A stretch of 64,000 bases of DNA from Calothrix sp. FI2-JRJ7 (GTDB lineage Bacteria > Cyanobacteriota > Cyanobacteriia > Cyanobacteriales > Nostocaceae): positions 16,344 through 80,343 of the forward strand of contig JAHHGX010000005.1 in NCBI GenBank assembly GCA_019359675.1, written 5' to 3'. A program made the position numbers and the translations under genes. Of this stretch, positions 9,147 to 18,209 are shown in pieces; position 1 is the stretch's first letter; each line of letters opens with the position of its first letter. The notes beneath the pieces were generated by a model. It did not search any database and was not told the DNA's origin. It saw only the letters and a list, made by a program, of their open reading frames with translations.

Positions 9147-9263
9147 GCAATTTTGACTTTATGCAATAATTTTTATCTATCTATAGACAGATGCTGGTAA
9201 TATAAATTAAATTACCTAAATTATCCTGATATGTCCCAAGCGGGCAGGGATACTTTGATGGTA

Positions 9264-9316
9264 GATGCACCCTGATTCAATTTGACCTCAATCGTTTTAA
9301 CGGTTGGGGTTTTTTT
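9264..9316 (+). ncRNA. Candidate small RNA, copy 1 of a tandem pair
   Basis: GATGCACCCTGATT is followed after 8 bases by an 11-bp terminator stem (CCTCAATCGTT / AACGGTTGGGG, with G-T pairs) and seven T. The same 14-base box followed by a different terminator occurs 127 bp downstream. This makes a duplicated short transcript likely. The 5' end is a guess. Confidence 0.5.
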
Positions 9317-9390
9317 GTAAGGCGCCTTCTCAATTTTATAAATAGATTTATCCTGATACAGTTAATTGCTTGACGAATACAAAATACATA

Positions 9391-9446
9391 GATGCACCCT
9401 GATTAACCTCTAGTTCCCCAGTTACTTGTTAACTGGGGTTTTTTTT
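9391..9446 (+). ncRNA. Candidate small RNA, copy 2 of a tandem pair
   Basis: The same GATGCACCCTGATT box starts at 9391. The terminator here is CCCCAGTTA / TAACTGGGG with loop CTTGT and eight T. The box is conserved while the stem is changed but still paired. This fits two small RNAs sharing a functional single-stranded 5' part. Confidence 0.5.
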
Positions 9447-9519
9447 GTGCTTTTGGAGCGTTGGGAGTTGGGATAGAGATTGTGGCAGCAGCTTTTGTAA
9501 GTGTGGAAAATCGTGATGC

Positions 9520-9759
9520 TTGAATATTGAAAGTGTAATTTGTAAAAATAATAACTTAACCAATACGCAGTCAAGAGTTTCTCAATCATCTATATTGACT
9601 ATTAACCTAGGCGCCAAATTAACAATGAAGCTTGGAATGTTAATAATTGTAATCTGTTTAGGTTTAATCTTATTTCAGTTGGGTAGTATTTTAGCTATAG
9701 GTTTAATTTTAGTTGCTGGAATTGGTTTTGGATTAATTTTTGAAAGTCAAATTCCTTAA
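9520..9759 (+). CDS. Short hydrophobic protein, unknown
   Basis: 79 residues from a TTG. The last 45 are two hydrophobic segments rich in Leu, Ile and Gly (LGMLIIVICLGLILF, ILAIGLILVAGIGFGLIF). A later in-frame ATG (residue 36) would give just the membrane part. There is no family match or clear ribosome-binding site. It may be a membrane remnant. Confidence 0.3.
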   Translation: MNIESVICKNNNLTNTQSRVSQSSILTINLGAKLTMKLGMLIIVICLGLILFQLGSILAIGLILVAGIGFGLIFESQIP

Positions 9760-9865
9760 TTTTAGGAATGGTTGCTAGTGATAGAGCAGGTTTGGGAACT
9801 AGTTTATATTTTGGTGGAATTGGTACAGCGGGCGCCTTTGTTTCAATTATTTCAGGTATATTAAA

Positions 9866-10282
9866 ATGATTGATATTGGACTTACTCATATAGCACTCCC
9901 CGTATCAGACTTAGAGCAAAGTATTAAGTTTTACTCAAACTATGCTCGAATGCAAGTTATTCATCAACGTATTGATGTAGAAACTGGTGTTGCTGTTGCT
10001 TGGCTTTCTGACAATACTCGTCCTTTTGTAATTGTTTTAATTCAAAAAGATTCAGTACATCCCGTTCTTTCTCCACTTGCTCACCTTGGAGTTGGTTGTG
10101 AAAGTCGCGAATGTATGGATTCTCTTTGTGATAAAGCACGACAAGAAGGATTACTGCTTCAAGAACCAAAAGATTCAGGGTATCCAATTGGTTACTGGGC
10201 TTTTTTGCGAGACCCAGATGGTCATACGCTTGAACTATCTTATGGTCAAGAAATCGGATTGACTGTAGAAAATAATTCCTGA
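9866..10282 (+). CDS. VOC-family (glyoxalase-like) metalloprotein
   Basis: 138 residues, two beta-alpha-beta-beta-beta modules. Predicted metal ligands are His8 (LTHIALPVSDLEQS), His73 (LAHLGVG) and Glu123 (LRDPDGHTLELSYG), the usual H-H-E set. FLRDPDGHTLEL is the family signature. VOC proteins include glyoxalase I, dioxygenases and resistance proteins; the substrate here is not determined. Gene fragments lie just downstream. Confidence 0.85.
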   Translation: MIDIGLTHIALPVSDLEQSIKFYSNYARMQVIHQRIDVETGVAVAWLSDNTRPFVIVLIQKDSVHPVLSPLAHLGVGCESRECMDSLCDKARQEGLLLQEPKDSGYPIGYWAFLRDPDGHTLELSYGQEIGLTVENNS

Positions 10283-10339
10283 TAACTTAATTTTAGGCGC
10301 CTGAGAAGTTAAAATTCACATACATTTGATTTGATTGGG

Positions 10340-10480
10340 CAAGTTTAAACATCGATATTCCAAGTGTTAATTGTATTGGCTACCACTACCAGAAGCGAGA
10401 GTTTTATTGTCAGCACTCCATGATATATTTGTGGCGCCATATTTGTGTCCAGTTAGGGTTTTGATTAATTTACCTAATCC
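10340..10480 (-). pseudogene. WD40-repeat gene fragment
   Basis: On the minus strand the sequence reads GKLIKTLTGHKYGATNIS then WSADNKTLASGSG, then after a frame change NTINTWNID. This is one WD repeat with a frameshift. It has no start or continuation, so it is a remnant. Confidence 0.65.
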
Positions 10481-10557
10481 TTCACTTGTGCGTTGATTAA
10501 TTTATAACTCGGAAGCAATGCGATTAATTTCATTGGTAAAGATTTTTACCTTATTAG

Positions 10558-10691
10558 GGGCAGAGGACACATTTTGGACGCAGTTGAGGGGATAAAGCAT
10601 TTGAGATTGCGACTGTTAAACGCTTGTGAACTTTTTGCCACAGTACAGGATTTTCTAAGTCAGGATTCATCCCTGGAAAAGGTGAAGCCAT
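10558..10691 (-). pseudogene. DUF4058 N-terminal fragment
   Basis: On the minus strand an ATG at 10691 opens MASPFPGMNPDLENPVLW followed by VHKRLTVAISNALSPQLRP. This is the highly conserved N terminus of cyanobacterial DUF4058 proteins. About 45 residues remain before the similarity stops. The full protein is normally about 250 residues. Confidence 0.75.
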
Positions 10692-10804
10692 AAAAGTACC
10701 CAAAAATATTATACATATATGCACATCATAGCCTTAAAAATTAGATTAGCAATGGATTATTAGCGGATGTAACAAATAAGTTACATCTGTTGTATCCATT
10801 GCCA

Positions 10805-11908
10805 CTAGTTATCTATCAGTGGACAAGGAACTGATTTTTTACCAGACCAATCAGTGAAATGATTATTATTTCGATAATGTCTAGGAGTTTGCATTAACAA
10901 TGACCAAGCTTCTTTTACATCGATGAGATTATATTTTTCTGGGTAGTGTTGAATGAGTAATTCTTGTACTAAGGGATAGTAGTTGGAATTCATGCTTGGG
11001 AATATGTGATGCTCGGTATGGTAGGAAAAATTGAGATGCAGCAAATCAAAGATTTTTGGCATTCTCAAAGAAAGACTGTTAACTAAAGGGTCGTTGACAT
11101 CTGTCATTTCACAAATCATATGATTTGTATAAATGTAAAACATTGCTCCTGCATAACCAATGGCAATTGGTATAATATAAGCCAGTACTATTTTTAACAA
11201 GTCAAATTGTAAATATGCTAAGATACTTCCATGAATTGTTATAATTCCTAGCCATTCTACGGCTATTATACGGCGTTCTTTGGCGCCTACTGTAAAGGCA
11301 GCAGGAACGTAATTTACAGATTTGCTATTAAATAATAGTACGGAAGTTAAATTACGAAAGTTGTGTACTCCCCATGCTGATGCCATGCCTAGCATTAGTC
11401 CAAATGGATTTACTTCCGCTGAGGGGACAAATTTATCTTGAATCCATTTTCCCCAAGTGTCTGGTTGGCTTGATAAATAGTTTCGGTCGGGGTCACCTAA
11501 TGAATTGGTTTTGTTGTGATGTTCCCGGTTGTGTACTGCTAGCCAAAATGTTGGTGGCATTCCTAGCATTGTCATTCCTAAAAAACCGAATGCATAAACT
11601 AAGCGAGGGTTTTTGATGACGCTGTTATGTAGTAGTTCGTGCGAACTAAATAGTAATACTATTATGCTGTTGCCCATTATTAGGGATAATGGTAGATATA
11701 ACCATAGTAAGTATATGGGCCATTGATTTAAATAAGATGCTATACCCCAACCTAGAATCAATATTGCAATATTGATGAGTAGGATAGTTAGTTTATTTGA
11801 ATCTTTTAGAAATGCTTCGTCTGGCAGTAGAGGACGTATTTGTTTTACATATAATCCGTGCCGAATCAAGTTTGGTTCACTTGCAATTGTCATAAGGTAT
11901 TTTTGCAT
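10805..11908 (-). CDS. Membrane fatty acid desaturase family protein
   Basis: 367 residues. The three histidine boxes are present: HELLH at 90-94, HNREHH at 126-131 and HTEHH at 297-301. They bind the diiron centre that inserts a double bond in an acyl chain or related lipid. Hydrophobic segments flank the boxes (about 38-88, 100-122, 215-262). Box spacing resembles the broad DesA/beta-carotene-ketolase-like family rather than a specific Delta-desaturase, so I give no symbol. Remnants of WD40 genes lie on both sides, suggesting an insertion-prone site. Confidence 0.85.
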   Translation of the reverse strand: MQKYLMTIASEPNLIRHGLYVKQIRPLLPDEAFLKDSNKLTILLINIAILILGWGIASYLNQWPIYLLWLYLPLSLIMGNSIIVLLFSSHELLHNSVIKNPRLVYAFGFLGMTMLGMPPTFWLAVHNREHHNKTNSLGDPDRNYLSSQPDTWGKWIQDKFVPSAEVNPFGLMLGMASAWGVHNFRNLTSVLLFNSKSVNYVPAAFTVGAKERRIIAVEWLGIITIHGSILAYLQFDLLKIVLAYIIPIAIGYAGAMFYIYTNHMICEMTDVNDPLVNSLSLRMPKIFDLLHLNFSYHTEHHIFPSMNSNYYPLVQELLIQHYPEKYNLIDVKEAWSLLMQTPRHYRNNNHFTDWSGKKSVPCPLIDN

Positions 11909-11962
11909 TGTTTTTGATAATTTGAGCTATGAAAGTCAAAAATAAAGCGCCCAAATTTAGCT

Positions 11963-12510
11963 TCATATCCGTGATGATTGGAGCAAAATACCTAGGTGTA
12001 ATAGGATGTGCGTATCTAATTTTGTTTCTGTGCTACAAACACTTTTACTAGTATATACTAGGAAGTGCTGGAAAGTGTTAGGAAGCACTGAAGTGGTTAT
12101 TACGAGGGGGGGGGAGTTGCAGAGGTGGCGGTCGCTTGGTTGCACTTTCATGTTTGTTTGTAGGTAATCTTGTACCCAGTTGCAAGCATATTCTAGTTCG
12201 TTGAGGGTGCGAATTTGCTTTAAATCCCACAAAATTACTGTACTTTCATCTCCTCCGGATATTAGTTGCTTTGCCATCAGTTTTCCACATCACGGTAGGC
12301 GCCTGTCAGGACGAAAAGTAACGCTAAACTGTGTCGCCTTCTGTTGCAAAATTTTAAATACGCGCCGTTTCGTTTTAATATGCTAACGGTTTTGTCGTTA
12401 CTGCCCGTAGCAAAAAACTTTTCAACAGTACTAATACTGACACTTAAAACACCACCTTGATGCCCAATAAGGCTGTTAAATTCGTTGGTACGATAAACAG
12501 TTTGCCGCAA
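11963..12510 (-). pseudogene. C-terminal remnant of a WD40-repeat protein
   Basis: Two minus-strand frames carry WD40 pieces: LIGHQGGVLSVSIS with FATGSNDKTVSIL, then QLISGGDESTVILWDL and LEYACNWVQDYLQTN with DRHLCN. The last piece matches the end of the CHAT-WD40 protein at 27.9 kb (YGCNWVRDYLKNN, DRKICD). The two frames are separated by a stop and a frame change. It is a decayed paralogue of that protein or a relative. Confidence 0.7.
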
Positions 12511-12555
12511 TGTTCTCTGCGTCCCTGTGGTAAGAAAAAATATTCTTATTTCTCT

Positions 12556-12672
12556 AGGACTTACGCTGCATAAACCTGGTTTCTACGCATTCATTGTCGC
12601 AGACAAATCGTCATTTTTATTACATGTTATCAACGTATACTCCAGGTTTCTAGGTTTTCATGCGTAAGTCCT
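12556..12672. mobile_element. 117-bp MITE with AGGACTTACGC ends
   Basis: Terminal inverted repeats AGGACTTACGC (12556) and GCGTAAGTCCT (12662) bound a nested repeat containing AAACCTGGTTTCTACGCATT and CCAGGTTTC. The interior TTTCTACGCATTCATTGTCG recurs at 39.2 kb with a different palindrome. There is no coding capacity. Confidence 0.7.
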
Positions 12673-12893
12673 GTTCTCTTGAAAGTTTGCTTCCGAAAAG
12701 AACGGCGCCTAGCAATATTACATATCAAAAATATTAGTCTTCAGTATAATTACTGTAACTGTGAATAGTTTTGAATCTTTATATTTATCTAACAATGCTA
12801 ATAAATTTACATTAAATTTACCAAGTATTGCAATTAACAAAGTAAATTAATAAATGTAAGCAAAACAATTTTAAATAAATAATACAAACCCTG

Positions 12894-13910
12894 ATGAAAG
12901 CCACTATTAAACATCTATTAATCACTTCAGTTGCAACCAGTGTAAGTTTAATCGCGACAGTCCCAGCTTTTGCTACTGGTTTAGTTAGACCTAGCGATAT
13001 TCAATTCACTACTAATGGTGTTGCCAATACAACAACGAATAGACCTAATATTAACACATGGACGTATAGCTCAGGTACTCCTGTTTACGATTCTACAGGT
13101 ATTGGCGGAGTTCGACGTCGAGTATTGAATGACTTTAATAACTACGGCAATATGCAAAAAGCTGCTGCTGCTATCAGTGATAATGATAGTGCTACCAACG
13201 TTGAATTATTCACGAATGGAGAAACGATAACAGACAATGTTGGATTTACCGCTAATTTAGGAAAAAACCGTATTAAAGTTGAAAGTGTTACCAAAGCTGA
13301 CTGGAAAGATGGTAAATTGGCAAAATCGTGGTTGACAGGGTTTGGTAGTGCTTATGGTTCTTTGATGCAAGGTATTACTACACAACCTGGCTCAAATCTG
13401 TTCAAAGATTTTCAAACCAACTTTGATGTTATTGCTGATTACCTCAGTACCAATGGCTTTAACTCTGCTGGTGATGCAAATATTGGTGATGTCACTTATG
13501 ATACCAAAACTAATCAATTAACTGTTGATTTAGTTGGACACTTAGATGTAGTTACAAGATATCAACCTTCTAACTACGCTCGCAACAGTACAGGAAATTT
13601 AATTTTTGATAAAATGCTGTTGGCTTTATCAGCACAGTCTGCTAAAAATAAAACTCCTTTTCAAATTAGTGAAATTGCGAAAATTACATTTAATGACCAA
13701 GTAGATTATGCTTTTAGTTTTAGAGCTATAGAATCTGGTGGTATTGCAGGTGACCGGAGTAAAACAACCGATACAACATCTCATACAGGTGTTTACCGTT
13801 GGACTAATAATTATGCATCTGTGCCAGAACCTTCTTCATTGCTTGCGCTTTTAAGTGTTGGTGGTATAGCGTTTGCACGACGTAAAATAGCCAAAAGTCC
13901 ATCTAATTAG
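12894..13910 (+). CDS. PEP-CTERM sorting-signal protein (NF038130-like)
   Basis: 338 residues. A signal peptide (ISVATSVSLIA-type hydrophobic run ending near ALA/AFA at 27) leads to a Thr/Asn-rich exported domain. The C terminus has VPEPSSLLALLSVGG then a hydrophobic run and RRK, the tripartite PEP-CTERM sorting signal read by exosortase. Its overall sequence (GLVRPSDIQFTTNG, NVELFTNGE) resembles the cyanobacterial family NF038130 as I remember it. It should be secreted and linked to exopolysaccharide or the sheath. No exosortase gene is in the window. The gene is monocistronic. Confidence 0.85.
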   Translation: MKATIKHLLITSVATSVSLIATVPAFATGLVRPSDIQFTTNGVANTTTNRPNINTWTYSSGTPVYDSTGIGGVRRRVLNDFNNYGNMQKAAAAISDNDSATNVELFTNGETITDNVGFTANLGKNRIKVESVTKADWKDGKLAKSWLTGFGSAYGSLMQGITTQPGSNLFKDFQTNFDVIADYLSTNGFNSAGDANIGDVTYDTKTNQLTVDLVGHLDVVTRYQPSNYARNSTGNLIFDKMLLALSAQSAKNKTPFQISEIAKITFNDQVDYAFSFRAIESGGIAGDRSKTTDTTSHTGVYRWTNNYASVPEPSSLLALLSVGGIAFARRKIAKSPSN

Positions 13911-14011
13911 TTAGATAATGATTCGTCAAATATTTATAATTTACCAATTTACCTCTCTCTGTAATTATGCGGGGAGAGGATTTTTTCTGCAATACGTAGT
14001 GTTGAGAGCTT

Positions 14012-15375
14012 ATTTAAAGAAAAACTAAGAAAAGCACATTAACTCCTGTTAAAGATGGATAAACTCTGAAGAGGTAAGCTGTGTTGTTAAAAGCAGGGGT
14101 TATCTGTAAATGGCAAGCAAGAATAAGTCTTTACATAAGCATACTGGGTTTGGCGCCTTACCTTTGGCGCCTGAGTTGCATAAAGCTGAAGCGTTTATAG
14201 TGCGGGGACAATGGTTGGAGGCACGTTATATTTTAAATGCTTTATCACATGATTATCCCCAAAATCTTGATGTTTTATTAAATCTCGTTAATGCTTGCTA
14301 CGAAGTAAAGGATATTCCTGGTTATACGCGCGCGTGTGAGATGTTATTAGCTGTACAACCAAATAATGCTGATATTGCTTATGGGTTAGCTGGTGGATAT
14401 TTTTTAGCGCAGCATTTCTTATTAGCATTACAAGCTTTTCGTCATGCTTTAAGTAAATTTCCAAACCATGAACGCGCTGGTGATGCTGCTGTTAAAGTGG
14501 CAGAATTAGAAGGTAAAACAGAAAAACTAGTTGCTGATATTGGTTTGGCAGAAGAAGGTGGATTGGAAATAGCTATATTACATGAACGTGGACAGTTATA
14601 TTTAGAACAGTGTGAGTACGTGAAAGCACGTCAAGCTGAAGAAACTGTTTTACAAGCGCGTCCTAATTTTGTTTCGGCTTATAATAATCTTAGTTTGATT
14701 AGTTTTGTTGAAGGTAATTTGAACGAAGCTATTAGTACTTGTCAAAAAGTTCTTGATATCCAACCTAATAATATACATGCGCTTGCAAATTTAACACGCT
14801 TTCTTTGTCTGAACGGTCAGTTTGAAGACGCTAAACTTATTGCCCAACGTCTCAAAGGTAGTAGTGCTAAAGCTTGGGACTCTTGGACAAAAAAAGTTGA
14901 GGCACTTGCTTACTTAGGTGATGATGAAGGGATTTTACAAATTTACGAATTAGAACAAGCCGAAACAATTCTCAAACAAGCTTTGGAAATTACAACGTCT
15001 CCTACCTTACTTAATAATCTTGCCCTTTGCTATGAACATCTTGGACGTAAAGAAGAAGGGCTAGCTTTCTTACGTTAAATTACAGAACAGTTTCCAGATT
15101 ATGTATTAGCTTTCGTTGCTATTGCGCGTGGACACATAGTCAAAGGTGAACTCTCAGAAGCGCTGGAAATTCTCAAACCCATTATGCAGCGCAAACGCTT
15201 CCACTACGACGAATTCTTCGCATTTAGCAACGCTTACTTAGAACTATTAGTCGCAAAAAAACAACGCTCAGGCGCCCGTGCATGGTTAAAAATGTGAGAA
15301 GGTATTGACCCACAACATTTAGATGTCTTGCGGTGGAAGGATAAACTAGAAGGAGGGTTGATGCAACTACGTTAA
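14012..15375 (+). pseudogene. Truncated, internally deleted copy of the TPR gene at 33.9 kb
   Basis: An open frame 14110-15078 (322 residues) begins with 281 residues identical to the TPR protein at 33876. By eye the DNA is unchanged from about 14050 to 14949 at a constant offset of 19766 bp. It then jumps across an in-frame 681-bp deletion (34716-35396 in the full copy) into a tail only about 85-90% similar. GAG has become TAA at 15076-15078, and a second stop (TGA for TGG) lies near 15296. Homology runs to about 15375. The truncated TPR product may still be made. The contrast between an identical head and a diverged tail points to recent gene conversion. Confidence 0.85.
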
Positions 15376-15472
15376 GATTCCTGACTTCAGGCACGCGAAG
15401 TCAGGAATCTGAGGAGATTTTGTAAAGATTTGTAAAGTTTGTTTCTGATTTGGATAAAAGCTACAGTTCGCG

Positions 15473-15516
15473 TCCGATAGTTTTTAGAGAAATATAATTC
15501 TCATAAATCTATCGGA
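15473..15516 (+). promoter_or_regulatory. Dyad operator/hairpin over the sigma-factor promoter
   Basis: Outer arms TCCGATAG (15473) and CTATCGGA (15509) enclose inner arms GAGAA and TTCTC, centred on TATAAT at 15493. The ATG of the sigma gene is at 15518. If TATAAT is the -10 box the transcript is almost leaderless, and a protein bound to the dyad would block it. If transcribed from upstream, the RNA hairpin abuts the start codon. Confidence 0.55.
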
Positions 15517-15517
15517 T

Positions 15518-16174
15518 ATGAATGAGCAACAGCTTCAAGAGCTAGCTCTGCAAGCCCAACAGTACCCACTAGGCACAACTGCTAGACGAATCATTGTATC
15601 AAAGCTAACCGATGGTATTTACCAATCGGGAAAACTTTGCTACCCATATAAAGGTCAATTTGGAGCAGTTTATAAACAAATTTATCAGGAGGCAGTACAA
15701 GACTTATTTTTATATATCTGTAAAAATATTGACAAGTATGACTCAGAACGAGGCTCATTTATGACTTGGGTCAATATGTTATTGAGTAAGCGTTTTTTTA
15801 AAGAAGCTATTGGGAAAGTAATTGGCTCTGACAATGAAATTCAGGTAGAAAGCTCTTTTTTAGAAAACTTGGAAGATTTGACAGTTGAGGATGAGGAGGA
15901 GAATGATTATGTCTCGGCTTTTCACAAAATTAGACGATATATAAAAACAGACCCAAAAGGAGTTTTTAGACAAACATGTATCAAGAAATATCCCAAAGTA
16001 AATTTCCGAGAGATAGCTATCAAAAGATGGTCAGGTATATCTTGGAAAGATATTTCAGACGAGTTGAATATTCCAGTTGCAACTTTAAGCAACTTTTATC
16101 AGCGAAGTATAGAAAAATTTCGCGACGAATTTAAAGATTTGTGTGGTGTTGGAGACTTAACAGCGAGGAGATAA
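15518..16174 (+). CDS. Sigma-70-like factor of the CHAT/DUF1822 module
   Basis: 218 residues. The region around 55-100 (QEAVQDLFLYICKNIDKYD, FMTWVNMLLSKRFFKEAIG) fits sigma region 2. The C-terminal part (IKRWSGISWKDISDELNIP, ATLSNFYQRSIEKF) fits a region-4 helix-turn-helix. An acidic linker (about 118-135) separates them. It is first of the trio sigma, DUF1822, CHAT. Its stop overlaps the ribosome-binding site of the next gene (GAGGAGATAA), so the two are translationally coupled. A tight dyad over the promoter suggests self- or partner-mediated control. It is divergent from housekeeping sigma factors and probably governs few promoters. Confidence 0.75.
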   Translation: MNEQQLQELALQAQQYPLGTTARRIIVSKLTDGIYQSGKLCYPYKGQFGAVYKQIYQEAVQDLFLYICKNIDKYDSERGSFMTWVNMLLSKRFFKEAIGKVIGSDNEIQVESSFLENLEDLTVEDEEENDYVSAFHKIRRYIKTDPKGVFRQTCIKKYPKVNFREIAIKRWSGISWKDISDELNIPVATLSNFYQRSIEKFRDEFKDLCGVGDLTARR

Positions 16175-16177
16175 ATT

Positions 16178-17119
16178 ATGACTAATCTTACAATTTCGAC
16201 ATTTACTGCTCCCATATCGACTGTAAGCCGTAGGCTAGCAGAAAAATGGTCACGACAGCAAGCTACTGCGATAAAAAGCCAGCAGGTTTTGCTAAATACA
16301 CTTTCTGTATCTTTTGTAAAGTTTTATTTAGATTGTATGGGGTTTGAAACTGACCTCGAAGCTAGCGATAGTTGGAATGCGCCCTTCCAAACTCTGTTGG
16401 ATGTAGCTGATTTATACATTCAGAATATTGGAAACTTAGAATGTCGTCCGGTATTAGAAAATGCACAGTTTGTACATGTACCACGGGAAGTTCAGTCAAA
16501 CCGCATTGGCTATGTTGCTGTGGAAATAAGTAAATCTTTAGACTCGGCTAAGTTATTAGGATTTGTGCGAGAGGTATCAACTGAGGATTTCCCTATTAAT
16601 CAATTACAACCTCTAGAAAATTTACTCAAGCATTTAGAATATCTAGAGACACAAGAAGTTAAATTACCCAGTATAAATTTCGTTAATTTGAAAACATGGA
16701 TTGAGAATATTGCTGATGCAAGCTGGCGCCCAATTGAATCGATTTTTATTACTGAACCAGCTTGGCAGTTTAGAAACACTGAAGAAGGATGTGTTAGATG
16801 TATAGAGCGAGCTAAGTTGATTAATTTTCAGATGCAAGCGTCGAAGGCATCTGTAGTGATAGTTGTGAGAATTTTTACATACCACAACTTAGATGAAATG
16901 AAAATCATTGTTGAGTTGCGCCCAACAAACGGTGAAGAATATTTGCCACAATCTCTTCATGTCATGATTTTAGATGAAGAAGAAGCTGCTGTTATGGAAG
17001 CTATAGCCAAAAACGATAATAAAAAAATTGAGTTGGAGTTTAGCGTTTCTGTGGGAGATACTTTTAGTGTCAAGATAGATTTAGGTGATATCAGTGTAAT
17101 CGAGAATTTTGTTGTGTAA
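16178..17119 (+). CDS. DUF1822 family protein
   Basis: 313 residues with no signal peptide or membrane segment. The N-terminal part (QQATAIKSQQVLLNTLSVSF, VKFYLDCMGFETDL) is typical of DUF1822 proteins, which occur in cyanobacteria near CHAT or WD40 genes. The C-terminal about 95 residues (AKLINF, EEYLPQSLHVMILDE, GDTFSVKIDLGD, final FVV) match the end of the larger protein at 3.4-4.6 kb. Three bases separate it from the sigma gene, whose end supplies its ribosome-binding site. The function is unknown. Direct coupling to a sigma factor suggests an anti-sigma or adaptor role, and the CHAT neighbour suggests it may be a protease substrate. Both are inference. Confidence 0.8.
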   Translation: MTNLTISTFTAPISTVSRRLAEKWSRQQATAIKSQQVLLNTLSVSFVKFYLDCMGFETDLEASDSWNAPFQTLLDVADLYIQNIGNLECRPVLENAQFVHVPREVQSNRIGYVAVEISKSLDSAKLLGFVREVSTEDFPINQLQPLENLLKHLEYLETQEVKLPSINFVNLKTWIENIADASWRPIESIFITEPAWQFRNTEEGCVRCIERAKLINFQMQASKASVVIVVRIFTYHNLDEMKIIVELRPTNGEEYLPQSLHVMILDEEEAAVMEAIAKNDNKKIELEFSVSVGDTFSVKIDLGDISVIENFVV

Positions 17120-17334
17120 AGTTAACTTCAATCAAGGAAGAAGGAAGAAGGAAGAAGTTTGGTAATGGTCAGTGGATTGAAACCCCAACCGCACAAGAAG
17201 CAACGAGCGCTCTTGTTGGGGTTTTAAACCCCTATATGAAGCCCTGTTGGAGGAATTCCTTCTTCACGACGTAGCTTCAAACATATAGCCGCGCGATAAT
17301 TTTTGACAGCGTTGTCAACAAGCGTCATAATCAA

Positions 17335-17540
17335 ACACTGCAACCTAGATAGGCATTGCTTGTTAAACAAGTTTTATATTCTGTAACTAAGAGGCACCTG
17401 TTTAACTTATATTATTGTTGCATAGCTACTTGTAAGAAAAATTGCCTGAATTATCAAGCGCTAAAGAAAGTAGATTTATCAAGTTATAAGTTATTTCAGC
17501 AGTAAGTGGCGCGGCACCACTTACTGCTGCTTATTTATAG
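17335..17540 (+). repeat. Duplicated AraC-3'-end/hairpin cassette, copy A
   Basis: This stretch matches the end and downstream region of the AraC-type gene (29.78-29.99 kb): GGCATTGCT, GTTAAACAAGTTTTA, TTCTGTAACTAAGAGGC, then TTATCAAGC and the hairpin. The hairpin at 17497-17529 has a perfect 13-bp stem CAGCAGTAAGTGG with a 7-base loop. It is a leftover of a segmental duplication lying upstream of the lanthipeptide precursor. Confidence 0.75.
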
Positions 17541-17606
17541 TTTGTATACAGAAAACATTAAAGCCTGAAGAAACTACAGCTTATGGAAGCTAAAAATCAT
17601 TCAAAT

Positions 17607-17653
17607 CTAAAAATAATTAATTAGTATTCATCTTGAGAGCTAAAAATAATTAA
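17607..17653 (+). promoter_or_regulatory. Paired CTAAAAATAATTAA direct repeats, lanthipeptide locus
   Basis: CTAAAAATAATTAA occurs at 17607 and 17640, start-to-start 33 bp. The same pair at the same 33-bp spacing lies upstream of the genes at 28147, 30150 and 32544. It is a likely binding site for a shared activator, about 210 bp before the precursor start. Confidence 0.65.
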
Positions 17654-17866
17654 TTACAATCAAATCGCTTGAGGATTAGTATTAATAGTATAGCGGTTCT
17701 TAATCACATGAGGTACAGATTAAATTAGTAGATTTCTTGTAGTGTGGGCATCGCAAGTCCTACCTTGTGTACTTCATCATAACAGGAAACGCTATAAGAA
17801 ACAAAAGGGTTAGCAAATCAGCTAAACCTTGATTTCAAAAAACATCAAACAATTTGGAGAAAAGAC

Positions 17867-18199
17867 ATGAGTACTATTAGCTTAAATCAAGTACAGCCTA
17901 CAACCAGTTTAACCAACTTGGAACAGTTTTTCCAAGAAGTTTTGAGCAATCCAGCACTGCAAATGCAAATTCAAGCTGTAACTGACCTAGAAAGCCTGAG
18001 TCAGTTAGCTGTAAAGCTGGGTAAAGAGTACGGCTACTACTTTACTACTGAGGAAGTACAAGCGGCGGCAGCCGTGGAAACTGCTATTGGTTCTTTATGG
18101 AGAACAGAAGATGAATTAAAGGTGAAGAGCATTGATTTTGAAGTGCCCTCTGGCACCTGTTCTTTCTCTGATACATGTTGTAGCTGTAACCATAACTAA
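17867..18199 (+). CDS. Lanthipeptide precursor with Nif11-type leader
   Basis: 110 residues. Residues about 15-80 fit a Nif11-like leader (LEQFFQEVLSNPALQMQIQ, LAVKLGKEYGYYFTTEEVQ). The C-terminal part after VPSG is TCSFSDTCCSCNHN, with two Thr, three Ser and four Cys within 14 residues, a compact lanthipeptide core. Ser/Thr would be dehydrated and joined to Cys by the LanM encoded 300 bp downstream. The leader ends in SG rather than the usual double Gly. A clear ribosome-binding site (TTGGAGAAAAG) precedes the ATG. A 70-bp inverted repeat follows the stop and may set precursor/synthetase ratio. Only one precursor is seen, unlike multi-precursor prochlorosin systems. Confidence 0.85.
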   Translation: MSTISLNQVQPTTSLTNLEQFFQEVLSNPALQMQIQAVTDLESLSQLAVKLGKEYGYYFTTEEVQAAAAVETAIGSLWRTEDELKVKSIDFEVPSGTCSFSDTCCSCNHN

Positions 18200-18209
18200 T
18201 AAGACTATA

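Noticed and set aside
9200..9450. Riboswitch upstream of the 9520 frame
   Set aside because: The structures are simple terminators repeated with a 14-base box and lack an aptamer-like multi-stem; tandem small RNAs fit better.
10077..10262. Alternative frame inside the VOC gene
   Set aside because: The VOC frame has all three metal ligands and full length; the other is a shadow.
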